Shown here one piece after another: positions 33,485 to 44,474 of a stretch of 64,000 nt of DNA. Both the position numbers and the translations under genes were made by a program. Numbering within the stretch: position 1 is the first letter of the stretch; each line of letters opens with the position of its first letter. A model generated the notes under the pieces. It was given only the letters and a program-made list of their open reading frames with translations, was not told the origin of the DNA and searched no databases. The stretch is from Siphonodentalium dalli (taxonomy: Eukaryota; Mollusca; Scaphopoda; Gadilida; Siphonodentaliidae): the NCBI GenBank assembly GCA_032622095.1, contig CP136067.1:56771899-56835898 (forward strand), written 5' to 3'.

Positions 33485-34652
33485 GGGGGGGGGGGTAGGA
33501 CTCCAAAACTGTAATACCGGGTGTAATACGGTGTCGTCTGCATACAGTAAACAAACGAGTTTAATGTGGTCGTGGAAAGTAGTCTCATTTAAATTCTTTT
33601 TTGGTTGGAAGTTATGAGAACATTTCGAGATCATTTAGGTAGATAGAAAAGATGATGGGTGATATATTTCCTCCTTGCCTGACACCCATATCACAAGAGA
33701 AATGGGGGGGGGGCAGCTCTGTTTCAGAGGTTACACAAGATTGTATATTACGATACATGTTCATTATAACATTTAAAATTCTACCGGATATTCCAATTTC
33801 AAATAATGTTTGCCACAATCCAGCTCTCCAGACACTATGAAAGGTTTTTGATAAGTCTATAAATGTACAATATAGGTTACGTTTACTCTTATTTTTTGTC
33901 AATTCGATTAAGCCATGAAGTGAAAAAATGTGGTCAATAGTATAGTAGTCTTGGCGAAAACCCGCCTGGTTTTCAGAGAGTAGGTTATTTGCCTGAAGAA
34001 AGCCATATATTCTGTTACTTAGGATAGACGAGAACAATTTTGCCACACAGCTGACTAACGTAATCGGGCGGTAGTTTACCGGCTGCTTTGGGTTTTTGGA
34101 TTTGTATATTGGGTGTATAATTCCGACACCCCACTCGCTGGGTATAACACCGGTTCTTGGAATCAGGTTGAAGAGTCGAAAATACACAGGTGCCAGTTGA
34201 TCAAATGTGGTTTTTATATACTCATTTCGTATGTTATCTATACCAGGGGATTTCCCTAATTTTAAACTAATTGCGGCTTCCTCTATTTCTATTATTGCAA
34301 TATCATAATTGAGTGGCGAAGTGTCAGTTACACAAAGATTAAAATTTTCTGGATTATCGGTCTCCAAAATACATTCATTTTTGTTTTTAAAATATTCATA
34401 GAATTCTGAAAGTAAGGGTTTGTTTTGTGGTTTTACGTCATCTCGGGATGAATTTAAAACTTTCCAGTATTCCTGGACGTTTTGAGATCTAAGACTTTTA
34501 ATTTTATTACACAGGTATAGATTATGTTTCCGCTTACTCGCGTGTAATGATCGTTTATATTGATTTAGTGCCTTTATCATATCAGTTTCTCGTTCTGGAC
34601 AGGGCCCTTTTCTAAATGAGGTTCTAGCTTTCCGATATAAACTTTTTAACAT
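33485..34652 (-). pseudogene. LINE reverse transcriptase domain, frameshifted before YADD
   Basis: A 346-codon frame shows LKLGKSPGIDNI, NYRPITLVSCVAKLFSSIL, NLLSENQAGFRQ, then FIDLSKTFHSVW (motif A, with the catalytic FID aspartate kept and the usual AFD changed to TFH), and GVRQGGNISPIIFSIYLNDL (motif B). It stops after LEMFS. In another minus-strand frame, immediately downstream, KLVCLLYADDTVL supplies motif C at about 33524-33562, so a single indel near 33612 separates the domain. Sequence C-terminal to YADD is missing. This enzyme copies element RNA into the nicked target. Confidence 0.92.
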
Positions 34653-34790
34653 GTTTCGTGTTCCTTTGTACGACGCGTCGCGTTCCGAGTGTATTGACGG
34701 CAGTTCCGTTAAAACCCGTTTTTAATAGTTCATCTGAATCCGATATATCTTTCTGTGACTCAGCCTTCGGTCAAGCACATTCTGTGTCAG

Positions 34791-35447
34791 CTATAATCCG
34801 ATAGAGATTGTTCCGTGCACATCAGATAAACAGCTGCCGTCTTTGCCGACTGCGAAATCTCGGATATGGGTCAGTGCGCTTTCGCTAAACAACATATAGT
34901 CTACGACACTTACATTTATACAGGTCACTTGACCAATACCATTATCGAATCCCAGCCTATCATTCGCAATGTATAAATCTGTGGACTTGCAGAGATCAAT
35001 GAGTTGGTACCCAAAATTATTCGTTTTAGGGTCTTGAGATGCCCTCTTTGGGAGAGTTTTAGAAAAGTCATTTTCTGATGGAAGGTGATCAATGAGTTTT
35101 GCCGTCCTGGTATTAAATTCCCCTACCAGTAATATATTTTCGCCGAGATTTTTTACATCTGCTATTGAAGTGTAAATATCAACAAAACAATTACTTGAAC
35201 TATGAGTAGTTCCCTCGGGGGGCACATATACATTGCCAATGAACACTCTTACGAAAACTGCAATTCCACCGGATCTATACCTTGCCAAAGTTTGCCGATT
35301 TTGTATATTTAATAATTTAAAACCTGATATTTTAACATCGTCGGCATCATCAGTCTTGCATTCTTGGAAACATAAAATGTCATATGTTGATACATAATTA
35401 ATAAATTCTGGATCAATAAGTTTTGAAATAATACCACCAACATTCAA
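34791..35447 (-). pseudogene. LINE endonuclease domain (exonuclease-endonuclease-phosphatase fold)
   Basis: About 218 residues. Visible family motifs are LNVGGI near the start, ILCFQECKTDD with the conserved glutamate, GNVYVPPEGT, LLVGEFNTRTA (the usual GDFN aspartate is a glutamate here), and LSDVHGTI near the end in place of the common SDH. In living elements this domain nicks target DNA to prime reverse transcription. The frame runs in from the ORF1-like tail upstream without a separate start: the N-terminal HILSLNVGG continues the preceding reading frame after a TAG stop near 35.51 kb. The D-to-E change and broken context point to loss of function. Confidence 0.88.
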
Positions 35448-35730
35448 TGACAGAATATGTAATTTTGTAGGGTGACTATTAAAAGTCCCACAGGCCCCTG
35501 TATCCTATGACATCTCATCGTCATCAAGAGCCATACACATCCCCTCGGTATATCGATATGAAGGCTTCACATTTGGTTCAACCTGTTGATTGTTTATAAA
35601 TAATCTGTCCCCTACCACTCTGGCCTCTTTCCAGCTTGTTTGGCATCCTTTCTCATGGGAAGAAGAACATTTTTTCTATAATCCTGGTATTCCTTAGGAT
35701 ATTGCTGTGATACGAAGAATGGTGGCTTCA

Positions 35731-36723
35731 ATGTAAAAATACCGCGCAGCAAATACCATTCTCCAACTATAGCTGTACAGAGCAAGAACCATTCTCCCAC
35801 TATATATACCTAGCGTATATAGCGTTGGTTGCTCGTTCGATTATTAGAATAAACGATTATTCCGCTTTGTTACAAGTTTCGTATGCAATACACGTTGGGC
35901 ACAAACTTCTAAATGAAATGGCTGTGTACATGTAAGCGGAATGGTCACGGGAGACATGGATAAGAATACATTCGTTGACAGTGGCAACAGGCGCTACAAG
36001 TTACAAGCATATGTGGCTAAACATTGCTTATATAATGGGTACGGAGTTCAGAGATTGCGATAACTGTCTGTTTCGTATATCCAGGACAACAGTTAGCATG
36101 CATTATGGGAACTATATATCCGGAAGAACATAAACAAAGAGCATAGAGGGTAAACAACTGTAGATTGTTTCCCTGTATACTGTTTCGCCTTATCATATGA
36201 TTTATATAATGTACAGTACATGCACATAACTACACGTACACGTAACTGAACCTGACTATTATTCATTCGCAACTCTTCAGATGCTAAACTGTCAAGCACA
36301 AATAAGACCTGTGCGTCTCGTGACTTAGTGACAACATCCGGATCGAGTAGCAAAATGAGATGGTCTTAATGGAAATCGATCGTGATATTTCAAGACTATA
36401 TTGCTATCCGAATCAATTAGGCACACAAAACAGGCACGAACGATTGAGGAAAGTGTCAATTCTTCACTTAGTTAAGACACGGAACCGGTAGGTCCATGTC
36501 CGGCCCATTGTCTCATATTGACAGTGTCCATAACAATAAACTTTACATAATAACGGGGTGCCTGTCTCCTATAGTGTCGTGGATTCAATAACGCCTGTTT
36601 ATATTGCCTATTTAATGCAAGGGGAAGTCTTGGCTCTGAAAGCACAACATATCGCGCACACAGTCGTATTGATACCGTCGTATGGCTGAACAATGAGGAT
36701 GGATACGCCATGATACCAACCCG
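35731..36723. other. Unassigned stretch
   Basis: Near 35.74-35.81 kb AAATACCATTCTCC...AAGAACCATTCTCCCACTAT is a short imperfect duplication just beyond the 5' end of the LINE. No gene recognised. Confidence 0.45.
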
Positions 36724-37132
36724 GGTTAAGTGGTCCTGCTAATTTTCTATGACGCTGGTTGGTCCTGCTGAATTTCTACGATGCCAGTAGTGCAAACTGG
36801 TGCTGTTAAGAAAATGTACCGTTATTTGTTTCTGGAATTGATACTATTTAATGGTGGCTGCTCATGTGTTTTCAAAACGTTATGAATAGCCATTTTGATT
36901 GTAGTCGATTAGCAACAAACATATTTTAAAAATATTAATATTTTTTCAATGTTTTGTAAACATAATGGCTTATTCTCCATTCGTTTAGATTATCAAATGG
37001 CCGTCAAATTGAAACATTTAGAAAAAACAACGGTACATTTTCTTCAAAAGCCTCAATTTGTCCTATACCAACATCATAGCAATTCAGCAGGATCCACCAG
37101 CATCATAGCCAATTAGCTGGACTACTCAAACC
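36724..37132. mobile_element. MITE with long inverted ends built of doubled 38-bp motifs
   Basis: The left end holds GTGGTCCTGCTAATTTTCTA then TGACGCTGG followed by TGGTCCTGCTGAATTTCTAC then GATGCC. The right end holds the inverse of the same doubled motif (TTCAGCAGGATCCACCAGCA, then AGCCAATTAGCTGGACTACT). Pairing continues inward (GAAAATGTACCGTTATTTGT against ACAACGGTACATTTTCTTC) for about 150 bp. The interior is AT-rich. No duplication was fixed. Confidence 0.7.
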
Positions 37133-37257
37133 ATGCATGGGTCACCGATATGGACCCTGGGATTTTCGAACAATCGGCTGCCACGACAGACTGGAAATTA
37201 CTTCCAACTTCCAAATTCGTCTTAACATAATATCCATGTATTTGCATTATTAAGATA

Positions 37258-37814
37258 ACATGAAATCCCTATTATATCACTAAAAAGTCATTACACATTT
37301 CCTTACCGGTATATCTCACTAGTGATAAATAGGCACGTGCTTCCCGGGATACTTGGCATCGCGCCACAAAATTACCGCGCGGATTAATACTGCTTGGAAA
37401 GGCCGCGCATGACACCAAACCAGACATTGCAAAATGATTGCTTTGTTCGTTAAAGTTAAATACTTGTCCAACTTCATTGCACTAACGAAAATAGGCACAA
37501 AAACGAAGAGGCAAATTTGGGGACTCTATTTTTTTGTCGCCAGCCAAAGCGCAATACTGCCATATACAGTTGTGAAGCGTCTCCGCCAACGCCGTGCATG
37601 CATGCATTTTTCAGCTTCTCTTAAAGATTTTGATTTGTTAAAAAGGGATAAAGCTCTAGTGTTTTTCATGTGATATACAAGATCTTCAACTCGTTATGTC
37701 GGAATTTAAGATTTTATGAAAATCGTCTGCGACTCGTTGTGAATCAAATTTATAATAAAACTCGTTTCATAAAATCTTATATCCCAACATAACTCGTTGG
37801 AGATCTTCTATATC
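37258..37814 (+). mobile_element. Repeat R1, copy 1, ending in a long hairpin
   Basis: ACATGAAATCCC starts a unit also present at 56071 in the same orientation. Shared words include GATACTTGGCATCGCGCCA, CCAGACATTGCAAAATGATT and GCACTAACGAAAA. The last 140 bp (37673-37814) fold on themselves: ATATACAAGATCTTCAACTC is inverted at the end as GAGATCTTCTATAT, and AAGATTTTATGAAA pairs with its complement. The pentamer CTCGT recurs through the stem. Open frames in the two copies differ in register, so R1 does not look coding. Confidence 0.8.
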
Positions 37815-38259
37815 ACATGACAAAAAACTGGATACATACATTTGGTTACGCTTTGGATAATAAGTACGAGTCACTTATATAATACTTCTATCCAGAAAAC
37901 AAGTACATATACATTAAAGAAAAAAATTAACATTAACATTAAACAATGGATATGTATATATATAGCTTGTCTTATCAAGTTATCAAATACATGGAATTAT
38001 GAATTGAATAATGTATTGAATGTTCATAAGTTTAATGTTGCTATTATCTCCATACTCGATCCTGTCACTTGGATCAGCTTGTGTTCAATGCTTGTGATCA
38101 AACAATTATTGCGTATAGCTCTGTATGTTTCAACAGCTCAAAGTGTAATTCATATTGGCTATGTGTTGGGTAAACGTGCATTCTGATTGGTCGAGAGGTG
38201 CATGTTGACATTAGTTTTCGAATCATCAGCATCACCCGCTGACGGGTGAACAAATTTGA
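37815..38259. other. Unassigned spacer between R1 and R2
   Basis: AT-rich sequence with no counterpart seen between R1 and R2 at 56.7-57.4 kb. CACCCG-CTGA-CGGGTG near 38.23 kb is a small hairpin. Confidence 0.5.
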
Positions 38260-39253
38260 TTGTAATACGACCCTGCCTAACTATGCTTAAAAGCCATGTC
38301 CTGATTGGCCAGTGGCCCGAGTTACCATGGCTATCTCGTTCCAGTTTTGTGGTACAATTCTACTTTTTCCAATTGTACCACGAAAAAATCGGTTTATTCA
38401 GATCGCCGCACGCGACTTTTCCCGTCTTTTCTAACTCCGCGCAAACGAGGCATCAACGGAGTACACCCGCACCCGTAACTCTTTGAATTAATTTGCTACA
38501 TCTTGACAATCTTGCGAATTTTCTAGCGATTTTTCGCTTGAAACCAGTTTGGTTGCCAATGAATATGGTCCAAATGATGTTATTATATACTGATATATGT
38601 TACGACCAAAGAAAGTTACTTAATAAGTATATTAAATGACAAAATAAATCCATGGGGCCGGGCTGTGCATTCGTCGATTCGAATCTCGATCATATTCGAT
38701 ATTTCGGAATCAAGTTGAAAATGAAAGCGCTTGTTCACCAGTACAGAAGGGGAATAAGATTAGTTTAGTAAACTAGATCATTTAGATCGCTTTGTGTAAG
38801 GAAAATGGTCCATAGTCGATGATAATATTCATGTTGTCCCAACAACGTTCAACACAGAAATGACAGCAATCGTATTTCCTGTACAATTTAAATGAAAGAC
38901 ACGGGCGCCGCTGAAAACACATCGTTTTTTAGCCAATCACAACGATTATTCACGCAAACAAATTACTGGAGTACTCCATGCAAAGAATCTAGTACGCCCA
39001 ATACGAATTACACCACGAAATGTTTTCTCACCTGAGACCGAAAAAGCGCAGTATTTCGTTGACTATTCAGTCGAATTGTGACCATAAACTTTCAGTCGTA
39101 TTACAAAAGAAATAAATACACGGTGTATCGGTGTGTATGGTCAAGTTGTACCACAAAAAACTTATTGTAGGACTCCGCTACGCGTCGTCCTACAATCAGT
39201 TTTTTGTGGTACAACTTGACCATACACACCTCTACACCGTGTATTTATTTCTT
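38260..39253 (+). mobile_element. Repeat R2, copy A: TIR-bounded core plus attached hairpin
   Basis: The core 38260-39106 begins TTGTAATACGAC and ends GTCGTATTACAA, an exact 12-bp inverted repeat. Directly after it comes a 147-bp near-perfect hairpin (39107-39253) whose arms carry AAGAAATAAATACACGGTGT and GGTCAAGTTGTACCACAAAA. The inverted copy at 57410-58464 has the same core plus hairpin on the same side, so they move or spread as one unit. Inside, GTGGTACAATT/AATTGTACCAC (38349-38381) is another short dyad. No transposase; family not recognised. Confidence 0.8.
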
Positions 39254-40900
39254 AAATAGAACACGTTGCGATTGACGGGTGAATTTTGTTTAATAGAACA
39301 CGTTGCGATTGGCGTCGCGTCAAATACGTCAGGGGTGGGGTAATTGAGGTCAACTTTGTTAACTATATAGATACGATTAACATATACAGTTGTTGTTGGG
39401 GCGCAGTTGTGCCGATAAAACGTGCTGTTCTTGCAGTTTATTTAAATTTTGGAGGATTTTATTGGAATGGAGATCATCGTGCCATATTGCAAGTTGACTC
39501 ATTCACAAACTGAGAATGCTTATCTCACAATTAACGCAGTTGAAACAAACATACGAGCATAGTTTATATAAACGGGTAAATTCTATAGTAAGTATTCAGT
39601 TTAAACCAAATATTTTAACGAAACTATATATAGTTGCGTTATGAGAGGTGGGGAAATTGTCGATTGAACGTTTAATAATATATACAGACGTCGAACAATT
39701 CAATATCTAAACAGTAATTTCTCAACTATTTGACTCTATAGTGACTGAGAAGAGATAGTATAATGATATTTTTGATCCAAGCTGTTGCCATTGTCGTGAA
39801 TGAGAACATTCAAGCTATGGAGACATGTAAAATTTACAATGCAATCAATGCATGGTTTAATCCATGTGTGAATATTAAAATAAAATTATCCTATCCTACC
39901 TTGATAAGGGGCACAAGTTTTTTGAGGATTATTCCACCTTAATTTAAGAAACTGATTAGCCTGCATCTACCTCAATGAATCGTATATCAGTGAGACTGAA
40001 TTTGTTCTTATAGCCTTGTATGTTGTGATTAGGTCGAGGTGTGACTGTTGTGTGGGAATCAAATGTTGTATTGCAGGGTTGGGTGTTTAAATATTTTCCA
40101 ATTTTTAAAAGTCATTTTACAAATTTCTATTTCCTATGCCTTTGGTTTCTGCGATGGAGTAAGTGATCACTAGTATTGCGTTATAATTTATACGACGATA
40201 AGTTGGCGCTCGCCATAACATTCCTAAATCGGCTGAAACTTCACAGAACCCACAGACTTTCCAGAGGATAGAATCACATGTTATAGATGTTACAAGTATA
40301 ATAATTCGTCAAAAATTCGCTGGTTAATACACGTACATTACTGACACAACTCCGATGATATAAAGAAACCATCTTCTATTTTGAAGGTCACACCTTTCTA
40401 TATTCGGAAAAAGTAGAGGAATTCCATAACCAATATGCACTGCGTGTCCAGCGAAGTATCGGGGTGAAACTGTGTACAATACTTGATCTTTCTTATCAAT
40501 GAAATGCAGACCATCTGGCACAAACGTTCGCTGATCGCTATCTTAGATTGCCTATTTTCCAACTGATCAAACACGATTGGCGATGCTTTCATCGTATCGA
40601 TATTAACATTGATTCCTTCATTTCACGGACATTGCTTTTGTCGACTTGGTAGAAGACGGGTGTTGATTCCACGGACGAGCACATCTCGCAGGGTTCTGAG
40701 AATCATTGGGTAAAGTAAGCAACACTGGAATCACGCTGAAATATCCACGCCCATGCACAATGACACGATAAAATTTCGCCCACGCGAATTTAGCCAACAA
40801 ATACCACCCATGTTGCGATGGCGAAGCTGGTTTTAATCCCAGCAAGCACTGGTGTTTGGTCCACGCAAAAAGAAGATATACGCTGATTCGTGTATCTCGG
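39254..40900. other. Unassigned stretch
   Basis: Just after the R2 hairpin, AATAGAACACGTTGCGATTG is repeated twice within 50 bp (39.26-39.31 kb), and GACGGGTGAA occurs on both sides of R2, possibly an older host repeat. GCTGGTTTTAATCCCAGCA near 40.83 kb is B-box-like but lacks an A box. No gene recognised. Confidence 0.45.
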
Positions 40901-41971
40901 CAGGTTTGTCAGTTACTTTCCGATGTCTTAATTTCCTCGATCCATCCGTAAATATTCACGACATCATCGTGATAATTGACACCTTTCTCATAATGAACTG
41001 TCACTGATAACAATTACGAATAGCAGTCGTAATTTTAGCAAACAGTGCAAAACCCTTTTAGCAGATTTGACGACTGACTAACGTTCCGCTTGTGTGAATA
41101 CACTGTTAGAAAAAATACCGTCGCTTTAACGGTATGAGACCGCGCGCAACATCGCTGCCAACCTTTGACCGTTAAACGGCATACGGTCAGGTGGTAGCAT
41201 GTTCCAGGGTATAAAACCGTTTAAGTAACTGGCAGACCGTAACCAGTAACTGTCAGACCGTTGTATTTTTTACGGTTCAGCACCATTTAATTAATATCAA
41301 GACCGTAACTAATAAAGGTCAGACCAATGGTATTTTTCATGGGTCAACACCAATGTTTTGCTCTTAATTTGCTAATTTACCATAGAATTAGCCAGGTTCC
41401 CATGGTGACAATATGATTTCCCAGTAGGCATTACGATTCATATGTTTTTTAATGGTCGAAACTAGTATTATTCGTAACTTAAAAATACATCTTAGTTCTT
41501 ATGTTACGATCATAGTTTTGATGAAATGTAAATCCTCAATGCATAAAGTGATAGACAATACTTATGAAACTTTGCAGTTTGCAGAGGATCAAGCTTGTCA
41601 TTTGCCTCGTAGAATTTAATACGGGAAAAGGCTGCGCACGCGTAATGTGTTCGCCTTTCGCTAACTACTGTATAAATATGGCTGTAAATAAAAAAAACGA
41701 TACTAGTAATAGCTGACAAGCCAACCCATCACTATTCAGTTATGAGTAATACTAATTTCGACCATTCTAAAACACGAATCGGCATGCCCTTTTAAGCCAT
41801 AAAAAGAACAAAGATACATGTTTCACAGTTAAAACTCAAATTTATGAACATGTAAAAGTAAAATATCTTAATGGCATACTTTTTGGTAACATGTAAGGCG
41901 TGAAATTGTCCAGTCACTTGTAAACACAGTTTTTGTTTTAACAGGTGAATCCGTACATCATGACAATATAA

Positions 41972-42462
41972 TACCAGTCAGAAGAAGTGGTATTTTTAGG
42001 CGCACCTTTATTGCGATATTGAGCGTGCATAATTTAGAAAAAGGCGTGATTATAGCACAATACCAAAAATCTGTCGCGCTTATTATTGCAACATTGAACG
42101 AAAAAATTTGCGATACTAAGCGCGCTAAATTTCATACAGACCCGATAATATATTAGATAAATACTGTGCATATAGTGTACATATAGTGTACATATAGCAT
42201 TTACAACTATAATTATATACATATCTAAAACATTGTCTCTATTCATACAATAAACAATATAGAAGAAGCAATAATTTGATTTAAATGTCACAATTTTGAG
42301 AGCAAGATGTCGCAATATTAAGCGCAAAATATTGAGATATTAAGCACAAAATATTGCAATAATATCACAAGCAACATGCTTATAAGCGTTTCCACTTGCA
42401 ATATTATTGCGATATTGGGCGCGAAAATAGTGCGCTTAAAATACCACTTCTTTTGACTGGTA
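41972..42462. mobile_element. Tc1/mariner-type MITE nested in the CACTG element
   Basis: CCAGTCAGAAGAAGTGGTAT on the left is inverted as ATACCACTTCTTTTGACTGG on the right, one mismatch in 20, with TA immediately outside both ends (41972-41973, 42461-42462). Short words of the type ATTGCGATATTGRGCGCG repeat inside both ends. The TACCAGTCAAAAG-like terminus with TA duplication is familiar from Tc1/mariner elements. About 490 bp, non-coding. Confidence 0.8.
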
Positions 42463-42479
42463 CTGTATATCAATAACAG

Positions 42480-42749
42480 CTAGTTGGGATTGGAACCTTC
42501 AAGACAACAGCAGATCCCATAATAACTGTGCGCAATGACTTGGCGACAATGTTCTACTGTAGTCGCACATTTTCCATGAAATTTTAAAGCATGATGCATC
42601 AAACTGTATAGGGCATCACACCACTTAGTATCAATATCAGTGAGTAAGCCAAAGATTGTTTGATAAGAACGTCCAACATTGATGAACACGGGATGAATTG
42701 GTCCGTGTGACTGTAAATTTGGAATTGTAAATATGTGATCATCCGTCAC
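42480..42749 (-). other. Unidentified 89-codon open frame
   Basis: The frame begins MTDDHIFTIPNLQSHGPIHP and has three cysteines near the end (GICCCLEGSNPN). It lies inside the CACTG element between the MITE and the LINE insertion, the only place where original element coding sequence could remain. I do not recognise it. It may be a transposase fragment or chance. Confidence 0.3.
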
Positions 42750-42777
42750 TGCGCGGCGTCAGTTCATTGTTTGCGGT

Positions 42778-42802
42778 GTTGTTGTTGTTGTTGTTGTTGT
42801 TG
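42778..42802 (+). repeat. (GTT)n microsatellite
   Basis: Eight uninterrupted GTT trinucleotides; a shorter GTTGTTGTTATTATTG run follows near 42.95 kb. Confidence 0.95.
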
Positions 42803-43323
42803 ACATTGAAGCTCTTGTGAATTACACCTGGTGCGTACAGTACATGTACATGTATATCATCTCCTGTAAATGTACATGCATGTGCATTGAAACAATCCGA
42901 TTCAGAACACTGTCAACTGGATTGTAACATTCTAATAGTAATAGCTGCTCGTTGTTGTTATTATTGTCACTATTGGTTGACATCGAAGCTTGTGTTAATT
43001 GTACCTGTATCCTCCTGTGTCAGTAAATGCGCCAGTGTTTTGATACTAAGTCACAACACTGTCAATTTCACCATCAGCACTGAGTCGAATGAAGTCAGAC
43101 CCCGGATCACGCCATGATTGATTCTCTACTCTCGAATTTAGTGGAAATTGTCAATGATTAAGCCGGTTTTCGCATAATTTAAACTTGTCCGGTTATCAAA
43201 GGAACCGAAATTAGACCGTCTTAACAACTGTCCACAATAGAAAAGGTAACAGTTTCCAAAAAAAACAATGGTTTGCGATCAAATACGCAACGATAAATTG
43301 CGATGAGTGCTAAAGCGGGAACT

Positions 43324-44474
43324 TAACCCCGGAATGAGAATAACGTACCGTACTCATCAATATACGTACCGACCCGCATAACACAGATTTCAGTGCGTGC
43401 CCACCCGCTGTTCCATATTATCCGAAAAGCTGAGGAAATCTTATTTCAGTTTGGCTGGCAAAAGTTTATTCAAAATGTGCACGCCAATAACGATGACAAG
43501 TCTGCTACAATCAGTAGCACTAACCAAAGCCCTATATGGGTGTGAACTGATGGAACTCCCGAACATAAATGTCATGTACACAATGGAGAAATTTTATCGA
43601 GTGTGCGTGACACACATCCAGTCTCTCCCATCGAGTACTTCTACATGCATTTCCCTGAGCTTGCTTGGACTTCTGCCTCTCGAGAGACAAATTCACATCA
43701 AGAAAGTTTCGTTGTTATGTACACTGATTTATTTACCACAGGATCGCCAGGTTGCCCTCAGAATATTTCTTCAAATGTTCTTCCAATTCACTCTCTTTGC
43801 TCGCCGGACAAAAGGGACTGCTTTTGAACAAAACGACATACAAAAACAACCTTGTGTGTTATGCTTGTCAGAAGTGCCATGACAACGAACTTCTGAATAT
43901 GATGCGCTACGTACTGCACTTCCGATCACATCACCTGCATGATGAATGGTCATTTCGACCACATACTTAACCACTATGGAATAGCAACATACCTATATCT
44001 TGACACAATCAGTGACTCTACACGATGTGCTTTTCTTCTTGGATCAGATGTCGTTACCCCTCCTGACGAAGTATTGCATCAGATGGAGGTTATTATTCTC
44101 GATTCATCAACCTACCTGCTCACCATGTGTCGTTTTATTCGTGGGAACTCAATTTCATATTAGTGTAGCTAGTATAATATTGTCACAAATACTCGCCATA
44201 ATATCGAATAGAACTCGCATAATATCATGTTATAACTGCTACATTATAGACATGCACTCTCGCCTCACACTCATGTGGCTACTTTAAAACCATATACCGC
44301 AGCTGTGTGTTGTCAACTACGTTGTGATAACCATGTACTTGTGTATATATCATATTGTAACCGTTCTGTATATACTCTTCTCCACATAGGATGCATACAA
44401 TAAATATATAACCCCGTAATGAGAATAACGTACCGTACTCATCAATATACGTATACTGATCCGCATAACACAGA
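43324..44474 (+). mobile_element. 5'-truncated LINE flanked by a 64-66 bp direct repeat
   Basis: TAACCCCGGAATGAGAATAA and what follows, to ATAACACAGA (43324-43387), is repeated at 44409-44474 with a few differences. Between them (43388-44408) lies the 3' part of a non-LTR element. The open frame 43397-43882 reads TKALYGCELMELPN, IQSLPSSTS and SLLGLLPLERQIHIKKVSLL, the typical region C-terminal to the reverse transcriptase; further C-terminal pieces continue in shifted frames to about 44160. The 3' end is CATACAATAAATATATAA. The long repeat is best explained as an unusually long target duplication. Confidence 0.75.
43397..43882 (+). pseudogene. C-terminal fragment of a LINE reverse-transcriptase ORF
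   Basis: 161 codons are open. KSLFKMCTPITMTSLLQSVA and ALYGCELMELP match the conserved post-RT pattern (NP-x-TS, then LYG-x-E), and LLGLLPLERQIHIKKVSLL matches the GLLPIE-x-I-x-KR-x-LFL segment known from many animal LINEs. The catalytic RT core is missing upstream, as expected for 5' truncation, and frameshifts follow downstream. No function is expected. Confidence 0.75.

Larger units (their letters stand above)
33485..35730 (-). mobile_element. Degraded non-LTR retrotransposon (LINE)
   Basis: Reading 5' to 3' on the minus strand the order is: the end of an ORF1-like protein (35612-35725, with YPKEYQDYRKN and AKQAGKRPEW, continuing after a stop as GDRLFINNQQVEPN), an apurinic-type endonuclease (34791-35447), a linker broken by stops, and a reverse transcriptase (33612-34652) whose catalytic YADD lies after one frameshift at 33533-33544. 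The sequence ends near a poly-G run at about 33484-33495. Stops, frameshifts and loss of the 3' end mean it is dead. Domain order fits the CR1/L2/Jockey-type group; the exact clade is undecided. Confidence 0.9.

Noticed and set aside
38238-38486. Similar open frames in the two R2 copies as a transposase
   Set aside because: They are short, non-catalytic, and similar only because the repeat DNA is similar. The register of the longer minus-strand frame in copy B extends outside the element.
40618-40845. 75-codon minus-strand frame near a B-box-like word
   Set aside because: There is no A box, no domain and no matching copy; it probably lies in an old repeat.
43324-44474. LTR retrotransposon with 64-bp terminal repeats
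   Set aside because: The repeats are too short, lack TG...CA ends, and the enclosed coding piece is clearly the C-terminal part of a non-LTR element.
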